NCBI GenBank assembly: GCA_018609825.1 | Contig: JAHEOA010000051.1 | Location: 32,412 to 96,411, forward strand | Length of the DNA: 64,000 bases | DNA from: Candidatus Bipolaricaulota bacterium | Lineage (GTDB): Bacteria > Bipolaricaulota > Bipolaricaulia > RBG-16-55-9 | Direction: 5' to 3' | Shown: piece by piece, positions 23,840 to 31,942 of the stretch | Layout of the letters: each line of letters opens with the position of its first letter | How positions within the stretch are numbered: the first letter of the stretch is position 1 | Program-made: the position numbers and the translations under genes | Notes under the pieces: generated by a model | The model's input: only the letters and a program-made list of their open reading frames with translations | Databases searched by the model: none | Told to the model about the DNA's origin: nothing

Positions 23840-26800
23840 TTAGGGATCGGGCCGTACGATCAGCTGCGTTCGTGCTTCGTTGTTCTGCTCGTCGGCTTCG
23901 TCGACCTGGTTGGTGTTGTCCACGACCGCGATCAACTCGAACGTGCCCCGCCATAACACGGAGGTGTCGAGGCGGGCGGTCAACGTGCGCCGTTCGCCGG
24001 CCTCCAGGCCGTTGACATGGAAGTTGGCGAAGTTGACGCGGCGAGCGTCGTGCTCCCGCTTCCAGAAGAACACGGCCCGGAACGAGCCCGCGTCCTCTCG
24101 GCCCACGTTGGCGATCTCAGCGGTGACCTTCACCTCCCGGCCGGCCATAACGTTGTCCGAGCTGACCGCAAACTCCATCACCGTCAGATCGGGGATCTGA
24201 GGGCGTGACGGACCGAGCTCGACCGTCACGGTTCGTCGATTGTTCTCCTCGTTGCGTTCCCGGATCACGCCATCCGCATCGGCCGTGAGGCGAAGCTTGT
24301 ACGTTCCGGGCTCACGGTCGTCAACATCCAGCGGAATATTGACGACCGTCTCCGCATTGATCCCCAGCTCGTCTATAGTCGCTCGTCCGATCTCGGTGAA
24401 GGCGGTCGCCGATGACTCGTCGTCGGATTGACCGTCCTCTGAGGGGACGCGGCCCAGCTCGACGCGGACGTCGAAGGGCTCGGTCACCGGGCGGTCGCCC
24501 CGATTGCGGATGGCCGCCCTCAGTGTCGTAGGCGACTCCGGATCCAGTGATATCGGCAATTGCGGGTCGAACTCGACCCCACCGATGGCCAGATCCGGAA
24601 CGCCGATCGCGAACTCGACGGTCCGGACGTTGTTGCCCTCGTTGCGTTCGCGTATGGCGTTGCCCGAATCGGCAGCGATGCGTAGCTCGTAAATGCCCGC
24701 CAGTAGCGAGCCGGTCGCGATCTCGACGTTTGCGGCTCGCTGTGCCCCGGCCGCCACGCGGGACAGCTCCGCCTCGGCGACCTGACGGAAGCTGTCGGTC
24801 GGCTGCGGCGACCGACGGCGCAACTCAAACGCCACGTTGAAGGGCTCGATGACCGGCCCGTCGCTCGTGTTGCGCACGTCCGCGAACACTTGCAGCTCCG
24901 GCGTTCCGACCTCCAAGGGCGGTTGCGGCTCGAAGGTCACGCCCCGCACAACGAGATCGGGGATGCCGATGGTGAAGCGAGTGACGTTCGTGTTGTTGCC
25001 CTCGTTCCCTTCCGGCACAACGTTGCCACTGTCGGCCGTGACGCGCAGTTCGTACGCGCCGGCGATGAGCGAGCCGGTCGGGATCTCCACCTTGGCGGCC
25101 GCCTGCGATCCGGCTCGGACGCCGGAGAGCTCAGTCGCGGCGACTTGGCGGAAGCCCTCGCTCGGCGTCGGCGAGAGGCGCCGCAGCTCGAACGTGACGT
25201 CGAAGGGATCGATGACGGGCCCTTCGCCCGTATTGCGCACGTCGGCGAAGAACTGCAGTTCGCGCGTGCCGACATCCACCGGCGGCTGGGGCTCAAACGT
25301 GACGCCCTGGACGACGAGATCGGGGATGCCGATGGCGAAGCGGGCGACGCGCGTGTTGTTCCCCTCCGCCATCTCCTGGATAACGTTGCCGCTGTCGGCG
25401 GTCACCCGCAGTTCGTAAGCGCCCGCAATCAGCGAGCCGGTGTCGATCTCGATCTTGGCCGCCGCCTGCGAGCCGGTCTCGATCCCCGATATGGAGGTCT
25501 CGGCGATCCGACGGAAGTCCTCGCTCGGCTCGGGCGACGTCCGTCGCAGCTCGAACGTGACGTCGAACGGGTTGATGACCGGCCCTTCGCCCCGGTTGCG
25601 CACGTCGGCGAAGAGCTTCAGTTCGCGGGCGCCCACTTCCAATGGCGGCTGAGGTTCGAACGTTACCTGGCGGATGAACAAGTCCGAAGGACAGATCGTG
25701 AATCGGGTCACCGATCGATTGTTGCCCCGTTGGCGTTCGGCCAGCGCGTCGTCCGGATCGATCGTCAAGGCCAGTTCGTAGGTGCCGCAGGCGATCGCAC
25801 CGGTGTCGAGCTTGGCCTGAGCGGTGACGCGCTCCCCCGCGTCGAGTCCATCGACGTCGACGCGGGCCACGCTCTCGAACGCCTCCTCCGGCCGCGGTGC
25901 CACGCGGCGAAGCGCAAAGTCGACCTCGAACGCGTCGAGCACCGGGCCTTCGCCGACGTTGCTCAGATCGGCAAACACTGTCATTTGGCGCTGATCGTCG
26001 CGGATGGGCGGCTGCGGGTCGAAGCTGACGTTCGCCACGGCAAGGTCGAATTGGCCGACGACCAGTCGCGAGACCGCCACGTTGTTGGCCTCGTTGCTCT
26101 CCGGGATGACAGCGTCGGTGTCGGCGGTGACGCAGACCTCGAATCCGCCCGCGGAGAGCCGTTCGGCGTCAAAGCGTGCGCTGACCGTGACCTGCTGTTG
26201 CGGATCCAGTCGACCGATCTCCCGGGTCGTCTCCACCGGACAGCCGGATTGGCCGACGGAACGCAGCCCGATGCCGACGGTGAACGGCGTGCGCGCCGGG
26301 CCGGCCCCCATGTTGCTAATGTCGGCAAACACGGTTAGCGTCGCGCCCGGATCGATGGGCGAGCTCGGATCAAGCGACACCCGCGGCACACGGAGGTCGG
26401 GCCGCGGCATGACGGTCAGTTGCTGCGACGCCGTGTTGTTCCGTTCGTTCTCCTCGTTGACGGTGTCGTTGGCGTCGACCCGAGCGAGGATCTGATACGT
26501 CCCCGGATCGAGCGCGGCCGTCTCCAGCACGGTGGTGGACTGGACGGTCGTGCCGACGCCGAGGCCGGGGAACTCGAGCTGCTCAGCCTCGCGCCGATCG
26601 TCCGGGGCGCGGAACGCCTCACACGACCCTTGCTGGTTGACGGGCTGGACGCAATAGCTGACGCCGAACCCGTCGCTCGCCTCCACGCCGACGTTGCTGA
26701 CCTCCAGCGTGAGCCCGACGCGTTCGCCCTGTGAGACGCGGGGATCGAACGACGCCACCGACTCATCAAAGACGAGCCCGCCGGTGGACAGATCCGGACC

Positions 26801-28810
26801 GCGCACGAACAAGGGCTGGGCGTTCTGGGGATTGGTCCCCGTGCTGAAGAGGTTGTTCGTCTCGTCCAGCTCGTCGATCGCGTCGGTCGGATCGACATTG
26901 ACCACGACCTCGTAGAACCCGGGTCCGTTGGCCAGATTTCCCGTGTTGAGCGAGACGGTCAGCGTACGCCGTTCGCCAGGGGCAAGGCCGCGGACCTCGC
27001 GCTCGGCGAAGACGGTCTCGCCCTCGATCTCGAGGCGACTCGCGGCGAACGCTACGCGGAACGCTTGGGCCAGGCTCTCGCCCGCGTTGACCACGTCGAT
27101 GGCGATCTGGACGCTGTCGCCGTGGCGGATCTCCAAGGAGGGCTCGAAGCGAGCCGAAGTCCCGTCCAGCCGGAGATCCGGCAGCCGAGCGGCCAGTAGC
27201 CGTACCGAGGTCTGCATCTCGTTGTTGAACTCGTCCAGCTCGGCGATACGGCCGTCGGGCTGATCTTCCGTGGCGGGATCGACGACCACGCGCACGTCAT
27301 AGCGCCCCGGCCGCAGGTTGCTCAGATCGAGCTCGGCCTTGGCCTCCACGCGGGCGCCCGGCGAGAGCTCGTCGACGGTGCAATTGGTCGAACAGGGCAC
27401 GTCGAGCCAACGGACGCTTCCCGCGGGCCGATAGGCGAAGGAGATCCGAACCCCGCGCGCGGCGACTTCCCCTGTGTTGAGCACCTCGCCCAGAACCGCC
27501 ACGCTCGAGGCCTGCCCGAGATCTACGGGCGAGCTCGGGGAGAAGACGACCCGCTTGGGCCTGAGTTCGGGGCGCTGGGGGACCGACGGCAACAAGCGCA
27601 AGGATGTGCGGATCTCGTTGTTCGTCTCGTCCCGTTCCGCTATCTGATCGTTGGGGTCAATCACGACCCGAACGCTGTGCGAGCCGGGCGAGAGGTTCAG
27701 CTCGCCCGTTCGCAGGAACGCCGTCACTTCCGTGGACTCGTTGTCGGCCAACGTGACCGTCGGCAGCGCGAACTGGATGCCGTCAATCTGGAACGCAACG
27801 GGGATCTTGGTCGCCGAGCCCGTGCCGACGTTCTTGACCGCCGCGCTCACCTTGATCGTCTCGCCGATGTGCGGCGTTGAGGGCGAGAACGTCAGGCCCG
27901 TCGGGGCCAGCTCGGGGCCTTGGACGAACAGCCCCGTAGTCAGCGTGTTGTTCGCCTCGTCCTGCTCGTCGATCTGGCCCGTGGGGCGCTCCACGCTGGT
28001 GGGGTCGACCGCAACACGGATGGAATAGCGACCGGAGGTCAGGCCGAGGCTGGGAATGTCCAGTTGGGCATCGATCGACTGCGAGGCACCCTTCGGTAGC
28101 CCCCCCGAGAACGTACGGCGGTCAAACTCCCGATATTGGCCCGCGCACTCGTTGCCGCCCTCGGCCAAGCGGCAGTAGGCGAAGCTGACTTCAAACGGCG
28201 ATGCGTCCCGATCGCCCATATTGGCGACGGTTGCGGCCATGGCGACCGTGTCCGTGAGGCCGACGGGGGAAGGCGGCTCGAAGACGAGCGAGCGCGGCCG
28301 CAGATCCGGCTGGCCTTGTGACGAAGCCGAGACGATCAGCGACGTGCGCAGCTCGTTGTTCCCCTCGTCGAGTTCGGGAATCTGATCGTTGGAGTCCACC
28401 AGCACGCGGACGTCGTAGACGCCCGGACTCGGGATCAAGTCGGGATCGGAGGTGTCGAGCGAGGCGCTCAGTTCGACCTCCTGGGCCTCGGGACTGAGGC
28501 CGGAGCGCTCGAGGACGTCGAAACTGGTCCAGCTCTGGGCCGACGCCGCGTCGTCGTCCGAGCGGGGCCGCAGGAAGAATTCCACGCGGAACGCGTCGGC
28601 ACTGATCGGGCCGGTGTTCTCCAGTTTGACGCTGATCTTGACGGTCGTGCCCTGCCCTACGGGCGATGCCGGTTGCAGCAGGAGTGTGGTCGGATGGAGC
28701 TCGGGGCGCTTGTCGTCGCTCGTCTGCCCAACCCCCGTGAACAACACAGCCCAAATGGCAAGAACGGTCAACAGGACCGTGGTCGCGGTCCGTCGTCCCC
28801 CTGTGCCCAT
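23840..28810 (-). CDS. Giant exported protein with 13 CARDB repeats
   Basis: A 1656-residue protein with a signal peptide (RRTATTVLLTVLAIWAVLFTG). The mature part is almost entirely CARDB (cell-adhesion-related, Ig-like) repeats of about 115-130 residues. I count 13 starts of the type PDLxPxxLxFxPxSP...VxNxG; most repeats end near a D-x-x-x-x-x-x-E-x-x-x-x-N-N segment. Repeats 9-12 form units of exactly 121 residues. There is no C-terminal anchor, sorting signal or catalytic domain: it ends NEARTQLIVRPDP. Each repeat starts a new sandwich, so a long extracellular rod is likely. AAAGGAGG precedes ATG 28810. CARDB repeats are known in bacterial and archaeal surface proteins, often for adhesion or scaffolding; the role here is inferred. 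Confidence 0.85.
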   Translation of the reverse strand: MGTGGRRTATTVLLTVLAIWAVLFTGVGQTSDDKRPELHPTTLLLQPASPVGQGTTVKISVKLENTGPISADAFRVEFFLRPRSDDDAASAQSWTSFDVLERSGLSPEAQEVELSASLDTSDPDLIPSPGVYDVRVLVDSNDQIPELDEGNNELRTSLIVSASSQGQPDLRPRSLVFEPPSPVGLTDTVAMAATVANMGDRDASPFEVSFAYCRLAEGGNECAGQYREFDRRTFSGGLPKGASQSIDAQLDIPSLGLTSGRYSIRVAVDPTSVERPTGQIDEQDEANNTLTTGLFVQGPELAPTGLTFSPSTPHIGETIKVSAAVKNVGTGSATKIPVAFQIDGIQFALPTVTLADNESTEVTAFLRTGELNLSPGSHSVRVVIDPNDQIAERDETNNEIRTSLRLLPSVPQRPELRPKRVVFSPSSPVDLGQASSVAVLGEVLNTGEVAARGVRISFAYRPAGSVRWLDVPCSTNCTVDELSPGARVEAKAELDLSNLRPGRYDVRVVVDPATEDQPDGRIAELDEFNNEMQTSVRLLAARLPDLRLDGTSARFEPSLEIRHGDSVQIAIDVVNAGESLAQAFRVAFAASRLEIEGETVFAEREVRGLAPGERRTLTVSLNTGNLANGPGFYEVVVNVDPTDAIDELDETNNLFSTGTNPQNAQPLFVRGPDLSTGGLVFDESVASFDPRVSQGERVGLTLEVSNVGVEASDGFGVSYCVQPVNQQGSCEAFRAPDDRREAEQLEFPGLGVGTTVQSTTVLETAALDPGTYQILARVDANDTVNEENERNNTASQQLTVMPRPDLRVPRVSLDPSSPIDPGATLTVFADISNMGAGPARTPFTVGIGLRSVGQSGCPVETTREIGRLDPQQQVTVSARFDAERLSAGGFEVCVTADTDAVIPESNEANNVAVSRLVVGQFDLAVANVSFDPQPPIRDDQRQMTVFADLSNVGEGPVLDAFEVDFALRRVAPRPEEAFESVARVDVDGLDAGERVTAQAKLDTGAIACGTYELALTIDPDDALAERQRGNNRSVTRFTICPSDLFIRQVTFEPQPPLEVGARELKLFADVRNRGEGPVINPFDVTFELRRTSPEPSEDFRRIAETSISGIETGSQAAAKIEIDTGSLIAGAYELRVTADSGNVIQEMAEGNNTRVARFAIGIPDLVVQGVTFEPQPPVDVGTRELQFFADVRNTGEGPVIDPFDVTFELRRLSPTPSEGFRQVAATELSGVRAGSQAAAKVEIPTGSLIAGAYELRVTADSGNVVPEGNEGNNTNVTRFTIGIPDLVVRGVTFEPQPPLEVGTPELQVFADVRNTSDGPVIEPFNVAFELRRRSPQPTDSFRQVAEAELSRVAAGAQRAANVEIATGSLLAGIYELRIAADSGNAIRERNEGNNVRTVEFAIGVPDLAIGGVEFDPQLPISLDPESPTTLRAAIRNRGDRPVTEPFDVRVELGRVPSEDGQSDDESSATAFTEIGRATIDELGINAETVVNIPLDVDDREPGTYKLRLTADADGVIRERNEENNRRTVTVELGPSRPQIPDLTVMEFAVSSDNVMAGREVKVTAEIANVGREDAGSFRAVFFWKREHDARRVNFANFHVNGLEAGERRTLTARLDTSVLWRGTFELIAVVDNTNQVDEADEQNNEARTQLIVRPDP
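24601..25689 (-). repeat. Three tandem 363-bp units inside the CARDB gene
   Basis: Within the coding region the same segment recurs at exact 363-base (121-codon) steps; for example TGCGCAC within the same context begins at 24871, 25234 and 25597. DNA as well as protein is similar between the units (FEPQPP, LFADVRN, SLIAGAYELRVTADSGN recur), pointing to recent in-frame duplication or gene conversion. Boundaries are approximate. Confidence 0.8.
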
Positions 28811-28853
28811 ATGGCCTCCTTTGGTTGCCTGAACCCTCGATTTGCCTGCTCAG

Positions 28854-28887
28854 TTGAGCATAATAACGGCTCAATGATCGCTCACAA
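28854..28887 (-). promoter_or_regulatory. Proximal promoter P2 of the CARDB gene with overlapping palindrome
   Basis: Minus strand: TTGTGA (28887-28882), 16 bases, TATTAT (28865-28860). A perfect inverted repeat TTGAGC-N9-GCTCAA (28854-28874) covers the -10, which is where a repressor would bind. The ATG is 49 bases downstream with an AAAGGAGG ribosome site. Confidence 0.5.
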
Positions 28888-28894
28888 CGGGGAA

Positions 28895-28987
28895 GACGGC
28901 AGGCGTCGCTCCCCTTGTCTCGGCGTCATTATAGCATGATGCCTTCCCCGCCCAAACAGGGAAGCGCCATCCGCGACGCCTGCCGTC
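28895..28987. repeat. Perfect 15-bp inverted repeat flanking promoter P1
   Basis: GACGGCAGGCGTCGC at 28895-28909 and its exact complement GCGACGCCTGCCGTC at 28973-28987, separated by 63 bases that contain the TATAAT promoter and a smaller CTTCCC/GGGAAG hairpin. Possible roles: paired operators for a looping regulator, a large RNA stem closing the transcript of the upstream gene at 29045, or the ends of a tiny mobile element (no target duplication is visible). Confidence 0.7.
28928..28955 (-). promoter_or_regulatory. Distal promoter P1 of the CARDB gene
   Basis: Minus strand: TTGGGC (28955-28950), 16 bases, consensus TATAAT (28933-28928). It lies between the two arms of a 15-bp inverted repeat. 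Confidence 0.55.
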
Positions 28988-29044
28988 GATTTGACGGGAC
29001 CCGCGCTGGCCCCTTTGAGCGTTCGTCAATGGCCGGGCGTGGAA

Positions 29045-29641
29045 TCAGGATCCCACGCAGAAGCCCGGCGGCGACTCGGCGCTCTCGCACAGCTCCAGGA
29101 CCTTGCCGAGTTGGGCGTCCGCGAGCGCGACGATCGACTCCAGCCCGAGCGCGCCACTGCCCTCCGCCGGCGTCCGGAGGAACATGATGAGGCTGCCGCG
29201 CCGCTGGAAGAGCTGCTGGCGCGTCTCGCCCAGGTTGGCGAGCACGAGCGCGTCGCTTTCTGCTGTGAGCTGTTCGGTCAGCAGATCGGGCGAGGACTCG
29301 GCCTCCGCCAGGAGATCGCGGGTGCCGGTGACCGCGTCGGCCTCCAGAACTTGGTTGAGCCAGTCGCGGCCACTGTCGGCCCCTTCGAACGCGAGCATCG
29401 CGTCCACCAGCTCGATCTCGGTCTGAGCGTTGACGAACGTCGCCTGGGCCGAGGTTGCGGTCGGCGGTTCCTGGTCGAGGGGCCCGACGGTCTGGATGAC
29501 CCACTGATCGCTCAGCAGTCCCCGGACTTCCTCTTGGTTGAGAAGCAGACTGGAGAGCGTGTCTCGAGAGCTCGTCTGCCCCACGCCGATGGCGGCGATC
29601 AACAACAACACGGCCGCACCGAGCAGCACGTTCCGCTTCAT
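29045..29641 (-). CDS. Small exported protein of unknown function
   Basis: A 198-residue protein with a clear signal peptide (VLLGAAVLLLIAAIGVGQT). The mature part is mixed alpha/beta with segments such as NQEEVRGLLSDQWVIQTVGP and ESDALVLANLGETRQQLF and ends with a Cys pair (ELCESAESPPGFCVGS) that could form a disulphide. I do not recognise the family; the general layout (short domain on stress or transport of small proteins) gives no function. AAAGGAG precedes the ATG. It has its own promoter and lies between the CARDB genes on the same strand as the giant one, so a part in the same surface system is possible. Confidence 0.7.
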   Translation of the reverse strand: MKRNVLLGAAVLLLIAAIGVGQTSSRDTLSSLLLNQEEVRGLLSDQWVIQTVGPLDQEPPTATSAQATFVNAQTEIELVDAMLAFEGADSGRDWLNQVLEADAVTGTRDLLAEAESSPDLLTEQLTAESDALVLANLGETRQQLFQRRGSLIMFLRTPAEGSGALGLESIVALADAQLGKVLELCESAESPPGFCVGS

Positions 29642-29668
29642 GGCGTTGTCTCCTTTCGTGGTCGGATG

Positions 29669-29698
29669 ATCTTAGTCACCGATCCACTCGCGCGTCAA
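29669..29698 (-). promoter_or_regulatory. Promoter of the small exported protein
   Basis: Minus strand: TTGACG (29698-29693), 18 bases, TAAGAT (29674-29669), 27 bases before the ATG at 29641. Confidence 0.65.
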
Positions 29699-29737
29699 TA
29701 TACACACGAATCGAACTCAGGTTTCACGCCGGGCCGA

Positions 29738-29766
29738 TTGACAAGGTGTGGGAAAGCGTCTATGCT
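29738..29766 (+). promoter_or_regulatory. Promoter of the CARDB/propeller gene pair
   Basis: TTGACA, 17 bases, TATGCT: the strongest plus-strand promoter in this region. It is divergent from the promoter at 29669-29698, with the two -35 elements 39 bases apart, so joint control of both sides is possible. The ATG at 29803 follows a GGAGG site. Confidence 0.75.
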
Positions 29767-29802
29767 TCTCTGAGGCTGATCGATGATCATCGAGGAGGCG
29801 TC

Positions 29803-31926
29803 ATGAGACGATTCCAGCCGGCGCGCCTGGGACTAATGTTCGTCTTGGGATTGGGACTGGCGCTGCTCGTGAGCGGGCTCCCATTAGACACCCCCGTACG
29901 GGCTCAGAACTCCGGCCAAGAGGAAGAGGAGACGGGGCCTCCCGATCTGGCCATCTCCGACGTTCAGCTTCTGGTCGACGGGTCGCCGACGTTCTACTTG
30001 GAGGAGACCGGTCCGTCGGTGCGCATTGAAGCCACGCTGCGCAACAACGGCAATGGACCGGCCGATGAGTTCGACGTCGAGATCCGCTATCGGCGCGAGG
30101 ACGAGACGGACTTCCGCAGCACGGATCTGTGTCTGTTCACGCGATCGTCGTCCGAATGCGACAACCTGTCGCTTGCTGGTGGCGGCACCGATACCGCGAT
30201 CGGGGTGCTGAACACGGGCGACCTCGACCCCGGTCGCTACATCATCCGCGTCGCGATCGATCCAGAGCACGCCGCGACGACGCCGGATGACGACGTCCGC
30301 GAGACCTTGCTACTGACCGGCATTTCCACGCCGGAGTACCATCCGACCTCGATCTCGTTCAGTCCACCGTCTCCCATCCAAGCGGACACGCCACTGACGG
30401 TGCGCGTCGACATCCGGAACACCGGCCGACCAGAAGCCCCGGAGCTCGAAGTCGTCTTTGAGCACTGCGTCCGCTCGCCCGTCTGTGTCAGCTACACGAG
30501 TCGCGGCTTTCCCAACAACGGCGTCAAGCGTCTCGATCCCGATGAGACCCGCGCCCTGAAACAGGGACGCCCGCTCTCGGTCTCGACCCGACTGGACACG
30601 GGCGACCTCAAGGTCGGCAACTATCTGTTCCGCGTCACGGTCCGTCCGGTGGGCGACGCGCCCGAGCTGGACAGCAACAACAATCAGATGACCACCCGAT
30701 TCACCATCGCGGGCGTCGACAACGGCCCGCCCTCACGAGACGGGCCGATACCGCAATGCCAGCTATCGGGCGACGTCATCACCCTCGGCAAGGGCGTCGG
30801 GACGCTCCGCTCCGACGGGCGGAGTCGCTCGGTTGAGGTTATCTACGTCGGCACGCGCTCTGAGGACGGGCAAGTGAGCCTGCACGCCCTCACGAAAGAG
30901 AGCTTTGAGAGCCCGACCGAAGACGGTACCTGCCAGGAACTCTCCGGGTCGCCGCTTCCGCTCCAGTCCGACATCGCCTCGTTCATCCTCGACCAGGACC
31001 TGAAGCTGCTCTTCATCGGCCTCACCAATGGCCAGCTTGTCGTCGTGGATGTCGATCGCGCCGACACGCTCTCGACCGTGTCGCGCCTGGTCAGCAGCTC
31101 CAGCCTGGACACGCTGGACACGCGCCTGACGGGCACCAGCAGCGGCCAGCTCTTTGTCGGGGTCCAGGCGCGCCGCCTCTATCGCCTGAACGTCGACAAG
31201 GACCAACAGGGCAACGTCGTCTTCTCCAATCAAGAGCGGTGCGCCTCGGCCAATGCGCCGATTAACGGCGTCCGGCTCTTCCAGGGCAACATCTACATGG
31301 CCGCGGGGAACACGCTGATGCGCATGGACGAGTCGCGCTGCAACGGCTCCACGACCACGATGTTCACGACATCCACCGAGATCCGCGACTTTGCCGTCGG
31401 CCAGCTCACGTTCGGCATCACGCGCTCGCCGCGACTGTTGGTGGGCACTGCGGCGGGGCAGCTCCACGTGCTCAACGTCTTCGGCCAGGAGCTGGCCGAC
31501 TCACCGATCGACTTCACGGGATCGGTGACGAGCCTCACGATAGACGACGGGGACCGAGCGGCGAGCAGCCAGAGCGAGACGGCTTTTGTGGGGACCGGCA
31601 ACGGTGCCGTCCATGCCGTGGACCTGCGTGGGCTCTTCAGTCGGTGTTCGTTCCAGACGGCCAATCAAGCCGTCATCAACACGATCGCCGTTGACGACGG
31701 CAGCGGCGGATTGCCCGATCGCGGGTTCGTCTTCCTCGGCTCGGCCGACAGCCAGCTCTACGTCATGGACAGCAACTGCAGCCAACTCCGGGATCCTAAG
31801 CCAACGGCCGGTCCGATCGAAGCACGCCCCCTGCTGGACGCCGAACAGGGCATTTTCGGGCCGACAGGACTGAAGGCGATCTTCGGCGGCGGCGACGGTC
31901 TGTTCGAGCTGACCATCTCGCTGTGA
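29803..31926 (+). CDS. Exported protein with two CARDB repeats and a beta-propeller
   Basis: A 707-residue protein. Order: signal peptide (LGLMFVLGLGLALLVSGL, to about PVRAQ), CARDB 1 (PDLAISDVQLL onward), CARDB 2 (YHPTSISFSPPSP onward), then from about residue 320 a WD40/PQQ-like beta-propeller. About seven blades are visible by strands such as LLFIGLTNGQLVVVDVD, LFVGVQARRLYRLNVD, LLVGTAAGQLHVLNVFG, TAFVGTGNGAVHAVDL and FVFLGSADSQLYVMDSN. No enzymatic PQQ or heme site was seen, so binding or display is more likely than catalysis. Start 29803 fits the GGAGG ribosome site and signal peptide. It is transcribed with the next CARDB gene, 16 bases away. Confidence 0.82.
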   Translation: MRRFQPARLGLMFVLGLGLALLVSGLPLDTPVRAQNSGQEEEETGPPDLAISDVQLLVDGSPTFYLEETGPSVRIEATLRNNGNGPADEFDVEIRYRREDETDFRSTDLCLFTRSSSECDNLSLAGGGTDTAIGVLNTGDLDPGRYIIRVAIDPEHAATTPDDDVRETLLLTGISTPEYHPTSISFSPPSPIQADTPLTVRVDIRNTGRPEAPELEVVFEHCVRSPVCVSYTSRGFPNNGVKRLDPDETRALKQGRPLSVSTRLDTGDLKVGNYLFRVTVRPVGDAPELDSNNNQMTTRFTIAGVDNGPPSRDGPIPQCQLSGDVITLGKGVGTLRSDGRSRSVEVIYVGTRSEDGQVSLHALTKESFESPTEDGTCQELSGSPLPLQSDIASFILDQDLKLLFIGLTNGQLVVVDVDRADTLSTVSRLVSSSSLDTLDTRLTGTSSGQLFVGVQARRLYRLNVDKDQQGNVVFSNQERCASANAPINGVRLFQGNIYMAAGNTLMRMDESRCNGSTTTMFTTSTEIRDFAVGQLTFGITRSPRLLVGTAAGQLHVLNVFGQELADSPIDFTGSVTSLTIDDGDRAASSQSETAFVGTGNGAVHAVDLRGLFSRCSFQTANQAVINTIAVDDGSGGLPDRGFVFLGSADSQLYVMDSNCSQLRDPKPTAGPIEARPLLDAEQGIFGPTGLKAIFGGGDGLFELTISL

Positions 31927-31942
31927 GGAGCGGCATTCGTCG

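Noticed and set aside
24601..25689. CRISPR-like array
   Set aside because: The repeat is 363 bases, in frame, codes for CARDB domains and has no short repeat-spacer pattern.
28895..28987. Insertion sequence ends
   Set aside because: No transposase, no target duplication and only 93 bases in total; kept as an inverted repeat.
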